From assembly GCF_021130785.1 (NCBI RefSeq), contig NW_025776796.1, positions 620,001 to 684,000 of the forward strand: a stretch of 64,000 bases of DNA. The letters run 5' to 3'. The DNA is from Homalodisca vitripennis. Its lineage: Eukaryota; Arthropoda; Insecta; Hemiptera; Cicadellidae. Shown here one piece after another: positions 57,947 through 64,000 of the stretch (its first letter is position 1; each line of letters starts with the position of its first letter). The notes beneath the pieces are model-generated. The model had not been told where the DNA came from. It saw only the letters and a list, made by a program, of their open reading frames with translations, and did not search any database. The translations under genes and the position numbers were made by a program.

Positions 57947-59800
57947 CACATTTGTGATACCTCTTTGTATAACTATATCTAAAACACACAGCAGGGATTA
58001 CTTCTGGCTGTTTTATACCTTCCAGTTAAACTTACCACTAGGCACAACAAAAACCGATGTGTCACTTAAATCTCGCCAACCTTATGGATGTCCAGAAGCG
58101 GCACATCACTAACCGCAAATTTCAAGACTCTTGGGGTCAGGTTAATTCTACAGCCTATTGTGGCATATGCCTGTTGGATTTGGTAAGGTTCGCTTTCTAA
58201 AAGTCACAGGTTCTTGCCTGCCTATACAAAAGGGTGTGCCACCCCTACCTGCTTTGACTGAAGAGGCCGGTTCAAAGCTGGCCTCCCCCTCTGTCAAGTG
58301 GAAATGAGATTAGTACCCTAAATTATTTTTTACAGATCTCGATAGGAGGCGGTCCCTACCCCTAACCTTACCCATCAAAAATATCCTGTTCACTCCAGAA
58401 GCAGTGCAATGTTCCTCCTAGGACTAGGTTAAATTTTTAAGCTTATTTTTCTAAGATTATAACTATATTTATATTAGATGAGTTTAAAAATAAAGATTTT
58501 TTACGCCGTTTGGGCCTTGAATATGGCTTTTAATATATATTTTCAAAGGAGGTAAAACCTTATTTTCCACACATAACATATATGGTATCCTGCGGGATAC
58601 TTTAGTTTATTATGAGAATATGAAGTAGGTGATTTAAATATTAATCATCAGCAAAGTCATGTTTGAAGTCAACTTAACTTTTATGATTGCTCACTTATTT
58701 GCAACCCCCGAAGTTTTATGCCACTCAACAAGGTTTACTTGTACGTAATTCTGCTCTCCTAAAATATTTCCAGTGGTAAATTCAAGTATTTTTGCAACCC
58801 ATATATATATTTACTACCTCACCGGTCTCGAGATTAAAATAGATTCCTTTGCAGTTAAAATAACGTGTACATTACAACCTACTTCTCCATACCTCATTGT
58901 TTCTTATAAGCCTCAAGAATTTACATTAAAATAATTCTGAATTAATGTAAACAGTCGAAATTTTAGTGCTTCGGGGCCCCAGCCAGCTTCCAGTTTTAGG
59001 GTAATTTCTAGACTATGAGCTCCCAGCTTTTAAGAGCTGCTTTCCTCTAAGACATTTTAGTCACAGGAGAGCAACTATGGAATTTCCCAGCCCTTAAAAG
59101 CTCTTATCCTCTAAGATCTTTCATCCTCTGAGCCTGATCTCCTGTAGTTACCTGTCTTTGGGAGGCTAAAATCCTTGGAACTCTCACACTCTCCAGCTCC
59201 TAACCTGATACTGCAGGCGGTTTCTGAAAAATTAAAATTATGACACCTCTCGGTCTGTTTCAGCTCCTGCCATCTTGGAGTTTTCGGGATCTTGGTTCTT
59301 CCGGTGCCTAGTAGCGCTTGGTATTTGGAACCTAGAGGACTCTAACATTTCTCAAATTTGAGTGGTCTTATCCTCTGACAGTTCCCGATCCAGGGATGTT
59401 TTGGAAGTCTCTAGATCTCCCGGCTTACGGCAGATCGTACACTTTGTCAGATATTGGCCATATTCAGAGTTTCATATATTCCACAATGCTGCTATTAAAT
59501 GAATTGTTCTTTTATTAAGGCTCATTCTTGGCTGTCTCACAAGCTCTCAGAGGTGACTGGGTGATCACGAGTACCAGGCGTTCATGTTTAGAGGTCCTTA
59601 GCAAAATACTACTCTACTAACGGACTGGTTTTGTAAAGTGGTTTGCTCTAACACACGATTATTTTTTATGCTAAAATTATAAAAACGTTATTTCCAAGTA
59701 CTTTTAAAGTTCAAAGGTCCTTGCAGGCCTGTTTTCAAAAGTTAGCAACTGTTGATACTCCCGAGCCTCTAGATATTGTGTACGTAAACATGTGCATTGA
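57947..59800. other. G+C- and CT-richer segment interrupting the array
   Basis: The texture changes: GAGGCCGGTTCAAAGCTGGC with a small inverted repeat (GAGGCC/GGCCTC, about 58261-58283), GGCGGTCCCTACCCCTAACC at about 58347, and GGGGCCCCAGCCAGC at about 58974. At 59028 and 59088 a 60-bp direct repeat begins (CCCAGC, TAAAAGCTC or TAAGAGCTG, TCCTCTAAGA), with further TCCTCT echoes to about 59390. Reading frames are broken throughout. I recognise no protein or transposon. A 3' splice-like TTATTTTTTACAG at about 58323 leads into stops. Confidence 0.5.
59028..59128 (+). repeat. Two-copy 60-bp direct repeat
   Basis: CTCCCAGCTTTTAAGAGCTG and TCCCAGCCCTTAAAAGCTCT start 60 bases apart. Both lead into TTCCTCTAAGACA or ATCCTCTAAGATC. 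Imperfect and short. Confidence 0.7.
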
Positions 59801-60294
59801 CCAATAGGCTCGTACTGAGGCTGGAAGAACGACCGCACTGCAAGAAACAGGACGACGAACCAAGAACGCTTGCTTTCGCAGACGAGTTCATCTGATCAGC
59901 AAATATAAATGTGATATACAAATTTCCCAAACGCTTAAAAACTTGTTTGAAACGCTGCCTTGTGACATACGTATTACATACTTTAGACGAGTTTTTGCCA
60001 ATAAAATAAGAGGACATTATGATCATTAGATTGGTACCGGATTGAAGTGGGAGTAATTGGTAATGAATGAATGAGAAAGAACAAATAAATGGCTGTTTGA
60101 GGGGATTGTGGAAAATCTGTTTTATTATAATTTATTGACTAGTCCATTGAATAGAACATTCGCTGCAAGGAAGATTTGACTCTTAACTACTATTGACTGT
60201 TTGTAACAAGGAACTATTTAATAAAGTAAATATAACGCTTATTGAAGAAATCAGCTTTGAAAAACTGCTTTTTTGTATACTCTTTTGACCTCTT
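59801..60294. other. A+T-rich DNA without identified genes
   Basis: The 85-codon minus-strand frame at 59769-60026 matches no family I know. Nothing else recognised. Confidence 0.45.
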
Positions 60295-60410
60295 CCGACA
60301 GATGTTGACTCCCGATTCCATAATCCAAATCTGAAACGTCTGATTTCAGACGCTGCACTAAGCCTAAGGTGAAATTAAGGTGAACTCAACACTCGCACAG
60401 TTATATAAAT
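60295..60410 (+). repeat. F repeat, copy 3
   Basis: GACAGATGTTGACTCCCG, TCAGACGCTGCACTAAG and AAGGTGAACTCAAC follow the order of the F repeat at 6745-6870, on the same strand, and more decayed. Confidence 0.45.
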
Positions 60411-61229
60411 TATTTTATTTAATAAATAATTTAACATAATTCATTTAAGGGTTCTTAGTATTTAGCAGTTAACATAAACTAATTTTTACTTATTGTTAAA
60501 ATACAGCCTACTACGAAGTATTATTATGGCTGTTAAAAATTTGAAAGATAATAGGGTTAATTTTTAATTAAATAAAGACATTTAAAAGTTATAAACCACA
60601 CATAAAAACTCGTATTGTGTTTTGTTACTACCATGAATATTTCGAGTTTAGAGAATTCATCTTCAGGTATAAGGTTATGGTACATCATATAAAAAAAACA
60701 AAACACTAAATTAAATTAATATTTTTATTATAACTAAATCGGTAGCTGCATTTAATCCTTTATTAATGTACAGTAAAATAATATTTTAAAGAATTATAAA
60801 TAATAACATTTCTACGAAAACATGTTTGTCATTTAATACCGCATCAGGATTAATTTTGGCTCATTTTTAAATTAAAATTAGGTGACTTTCTTCATATGTG
60901 TACATTTCAAAATGTTTCGATATTTTGTGCCATAACAATGTTAAAATTAACAGCCGACATTGATTTTGATCATTTCATGTCTTCAGTTATTTTGCTTGTT
61001 CCTTAAATCATCTAATTTCGGAGGTTACTACTAGTGTACATACCACATACTACTATTATGTATAAAAAAAACCAAATTCATATGAATACTTGTTCTATTT
61101 TTAGGAAAATACTAAACCATTTCGGCCGGAACGCATTGGGTACGGGGGTTAATAATAGCCCAAAATAAAAATATACTAGCTTTTCTAGAAAACGAAACAA
61201 TGGTATTTAATGATTGCAGTAATATTTCT
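60411..61229. other. A+T-rich DNA, partly resembling 44050-44340
   Basis: Segments at 60835-61085 (GCATCAGGATTAATTTTGG, TTCATATGTGTACATTTCAA, AATTCATATGAATAC) parallel those at 44110-44330. No genes. A TTTCGGCCGGAACGCATTGG patch at about 61120. Confidence 0.4.
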
Positions 61230-61600
61230 AGTCCAAGAAACAAACTCAATAAAAGTGTGAATGAGGATTAAAAATTAGTGTAAATTGTAATTGCACTATC
61301 TTCTCAGAACAATAACAGTATCCTACCTGTAAGTCCTGATCTTGGCCCTCGGTGCCTTTTAGGTTACACTATACGCTGCGATCTTTAGACTTTACATGAA
61401 ATAAAAATATTGCATATAATAAAACAACTAAAATCCTTTCATCCTTGTTTCCCTGGATAAGATAACTCCAATATCTTTGTTGGGTATGTTTACATGGTTT
61501 CTAGTTAGTATGAATATTGTGGCTTTACTTCACGTCTACTACTAAAAATAAAACCTAATTAATGTTACGTCATTATACACTATATGAGTGCCATACCATA
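61230..61600 (+). repeat. Last repeat unit (type b, decayed)
   Basis: M2 at about 61322-61385 (TGTAAGTCCTGATCTTGGCC, CTATACGCTGCGATC), M3 at about 61440 (CCTTGTTTCCCTGGATAAG) and M4 at about 61530-61600 (TCACGTCTACTACTAAAAAT). No paired stem-loop remains before it. Confidence 0.5.
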
Positions 61601-62751
61601 AACACACATTTAAATAAAACTGAATTTTAAAATAATAAAATAAGTTATTTTTTCAGTTTAGAGTATCTGTTAATATATATTACTGTAAAGACCCTTTTAT
61701 TAGGGATCATTTTCGTTATGAACGTTTAACTCTATTGCTAATTTCATTTATTAAAAAAACTCTTATGTGGATTTTTACAGGTTTTTGCTTTGCCGTACCG
61801 TATCAATAATAATTACTTTTTAAAGTAAAGGCCAGGTAATTTCAAGTAATATTATCAGTAAACATTTAAATAAATTTATTGCTTAAAATTTTTATTGAAC
61901 ATGAAATAAGAACAGTTACTACGATCAAAAGGCCTTTATTATGTTTTAAATAAATTATTTTGACATTAAGAACCCATAACACTATTATTGATTTTTAGTA
62001 AAATACTCAGTTACACCTATTGTGTGTAAACCGATATTTATGCCAAACATTTGGAATACTGATGGTAAACGCAGATTTCCACAACAAATTAAGAAGTCAC
62101 AAAATACTACTTTAATTTGGTTATCATTTACAAATTACTCGATGAAAAATTAGTTTTAAGGACATATCGAAGACAACTCATAGCCGTAATTCGATACTTT
62201 TTTTAGCATCTGTATGAAAGTTTTATTCCGATCAATTCGAACTATATTAATTTTCTTTTACATAAAAGAAAACGAATAATAAAATTATATTCAATCACAT
62301 TGATTAAAATTGGATCCATCGAACTATAACACTGTATGTTGTTTTAATGACACAGGTACAAAGCACGAAGCACGGATCTCACAGTTCAAATCCCAATATT
62401 ATTATTTTAGCTTTTTTTTGTGATGTTTGAGAATGGTGTAATGTTTCATTGGTGTTTGACATTATTAGAAACATTATCAGCGCGTTAACCAACAGTAAGA
62501 CATCCGTCAGAACAACTTAAAGTTACACAAGTGTTTTAATTTGGTACCTGTTTTATTGTTTTAACCGTGATCGCATTAGTATTATGCTACATTTTACAGA
62601 ATATGTTGTGATCATATTTTTGAATGTGAGCATAGAAAAATATAAGTAGGTAACATTTAAACTCTTCCATGATTGTGATGAGTGCCGCATTTTAGGCCAT
62701 ACGAGATCCATAATAATATATTTTTTTATGAAATCAGTTAATTTTATGTAA
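61601..62751. other. A+T-rich DNA without identified genes
   Basis: No gene, RNA or repeat block recognised. Confidence 0.5.
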
Positions 62752-63050
62752 CACTAGCTGTTTCCCGCGGCTTCGCACGCGTCTCTTAAGCTTTGCCCGT
62801 ATATTTCTTTGCCTTCAAAATAGTGTTTGGATATTTTAATATACGTAACTACTGTGTTGTAATTGCAGTTTATAATGTGCAGGCGCTTTGATAACTTTTT
62901 ATATCTTGCAGTACAGCCTGGTGGTTAGTTACATCAATGGGCATTGCGTATAAACCTTCTACATAGAAAAATACAAATTTTCATAGTGATCGGTCCAATA
63001 GTTTCTGAGTCTATAAAGGACAAACACACAAACATTCATTTTTATATATT
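62752..63050 (+). mobile_element. Dispersed retroelement or SINE-like fragment
   Basis: Starts CTAGCTGTTTCCCGCGGCTT with CGCACGCG and ends GGTCCAATAGTTTCTGAGTC, GACAAACACACAAAC, ATTTTTATATATTA. A CCCGCGGCTTCGC start and a CAAACACACAAAC-ATTTTTATATAT end are commonly seen in abundant non-LTR or SINE-type 3' pieces of arthropod genomes. It is non-coding here, and a target duplication is not evident. Confidence 0.6.
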
Positions 63051-63239
63051 ATGATGATTGCAGAAACAGTTTAAACAAAGTTTGTCGTTTTCTCTTAAGC
63101 TTACTCTATGCTTTAAAACTATAAGTGTAAAGAAATTTTATATATAAATATATTTTTTGTCGCATTATATATGTTTACAAAGAACAGCTGATTAAAAATT
63201 TGAAAAGACTCTTTCACTTAATAACATATGTTTACTGCA
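63051..63239. other. A+T-rich spacer
   Basis: Nothing recognised between the two element fragments. Confidence 0.4.
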
Positions 63240-63440
63240 ATGCATTTCTTACGGGTATTTCTGTAACCAGTGGGGCGGAATCCTGAATCGGGAAAGGGAT
63301 AAAAAGTATCCTATAACCTTCTAACAGATCAAGACGAACAAATTAAAAAAAAAATTTAGGCAAATCCGTCCCGCCGTTTTGTGAGTGATGCTGTTACACA
63401 CGAACAGTTTCATTTTTTATATATATATTGGAGATTAACT
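63240..63440 (+). mobile_element. Second retroelement 3'-end-like fragment
   Basis: Has CCAGTGGGGCGGAATCCTG, then AAATCCGTCCCGCCGTTTTG, GAGTGATGCTGTTACACACG, AACAG and a terminal TTTTTATATATATAT. It has the same general layout as the end of the 62752-63050 fragment but a different sequence, so it belongs to a related but separate family or part. Confidence 0.5.
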
Positions 63441-64000
63441 TAATCCATTATCATGGTATCATTTTAGTGTGGTTATAGTTTCTACTTCACGACAATTGCT
63501 TTCTCTTTTTACAATACAAAATAGTAACCATAATTATGTTACTACTCCCTGTAAGTCATACTGTTGCAGGGGTTGACGTGTATTACGCTGAGTAACGGCT
63601 GCTAATTGACTACATGGACGACTCTATAAGGTGGGCTGATCACTCCCAGCATATGTGAATCGTCCTCAGCGTCTGCGGCCTTCAACCCCACCATGATAGA
63701 ATCTTAGTGAGTGGGGTGATAGCATCTTCGTCCTAGAATTGTATACTCATTCCCACTAACGTGAAAGTGATGCATTACAAAGAAAATTACAGATTCAGAT
63801 AATTATTTAACAAACCAATTTTACGTTTATTATTATCTAGTCCACGTGAATAAACATATTTTCTAAACATAGCAGAAGCGTTTATTTTTATTATATTCTT
63901 GTTCCGAGAGTAAAAATACTGGGTTGTTTGAATGTGAAAATGTGCCCTTTTATTATTCATAAACTAGAAGTACTTTTTACTGCACATATAATTAATTTTT
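63441..64000. other. A+T-rich DNA without identified genes
   Basis: A patch at 63560-63725 is G+C-richer and is flanked by GGGGTTGA (about 63570) and TCAACCCC (about 63683), an 8-bp inverted repeat about 115 bp apart. It could be a small element remnant. Nothing else. Confidence 0.4.

Noticed and set aside
58320..58345. 3' splice site (pyrimidine-rich, ACAG) starting an exon
   Set aside because: The sequence after it meets stops quickly in the frames examined and shows no protein resemblance.
1806..61385. M2 block as a conserved exon with splice sites
   Set aside because: GTGAG at the boundary occurs in only two or three copies; the majority form is GATGAG, and a consistent polypyrimidine-AG acceptor is not seen.
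840..61600. CRISPR array or bacterial repeat system
   Set aside because: Units are kilobases long and degenerate, and the context is plainly eukaryotic.

Overview
The window is A+T-rich, intron/intergenic-like eukaryotic DNA with no bacterial gene organisation. No host protein gene is supported on either strand. The only convincing protein-coding similarity is to the reverse transcriptase (RT) of Jockey-type non-LTR retrotransposons. That, the TA microsatellites, a MITE-like element and the general texture point to an arthropod nuclear genome, most likely an insect. I cannot name the species from sequence alone.

Layout. Most of the 64 kb is one old family of degenerate, multi-kilobase, non-coding repeats, and every recognisable copy has the same (+) orientation. 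A full copy runs in a fixed order: an optional 5' block (P, with a GACAGACAGAC core); block M5 (core GAGCTCTGGTGG); block M1, a short stem-loop with arms ATTCTTTCTGTAC / GTACTGAAAGGAT; block M2 (core TCCTGGTCCTGG), about 240-300 bp later; block M3 (core TTTCTATGGATATT); block M4 (ACTTGCTTGTTTACGTCATG, then a TAGAGACAAAC core); block M6 (core CACTAGTAGGGTTG); and M7 (core CCGCACAGGA). There are two main types. Type a has the M1 stem and an M2 reading CGATCCTGGTCTT...CTCCTGGTGTAG. Type b has a differently sequenced stem (ATTCTCCCTGTAC / GTACAGAGAGGAT) and a TCCTGG-repeat M2. Copies or fragments lie near 0.84-2.8, 7.6-9.9, 11.6-13.5, 14.65-15.3, 17.6-19.9, 21.0-24.1, 25.5-29.1, 32.0-32.7, 36.7-37.4, 38.5-39.5, 40.5-41.2, 42.5-42.9, 44.3-46.3, 48.8-51.3, 51.85-57.95 and 61.2-61.6 kb.

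Inserted into this background are four 5'-truncated Jockey-like retrotransposons (962-1477, about 13520-14614, 19024-19202, 40771-41108), all on the + strand. Every one ends 32-40 bp upstream of a copy of the repeat's stem-loop. The first has a perfect 11-bp target-site duplication. There is also a candidate MITE (50236-50499) that is absent from the paralogous copy at about 12.67 kb, a three-copy 144-bp tandem repeat (31576-31995), three (TA)n tracts, a tRNA-Leu-like fragment on the minus strand (about 41996-42052), and TE-like fragments near the right end (62752-63440). The segment 57.95-59.8 kb differs in texture (richer in C/T and G+C) and interrupts the array.

Interpretation (inference): the window looks like an eroded head-to-tail array, or repeated segmental duplication, of a roughly 2.7-3.1 kb non-coding unit. 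It carries a retained stem-loop and may act as a preferred landing site for a non-LTR element. Boundaries of degenerate units are approximate because they come from reading by eye, without alignment software.
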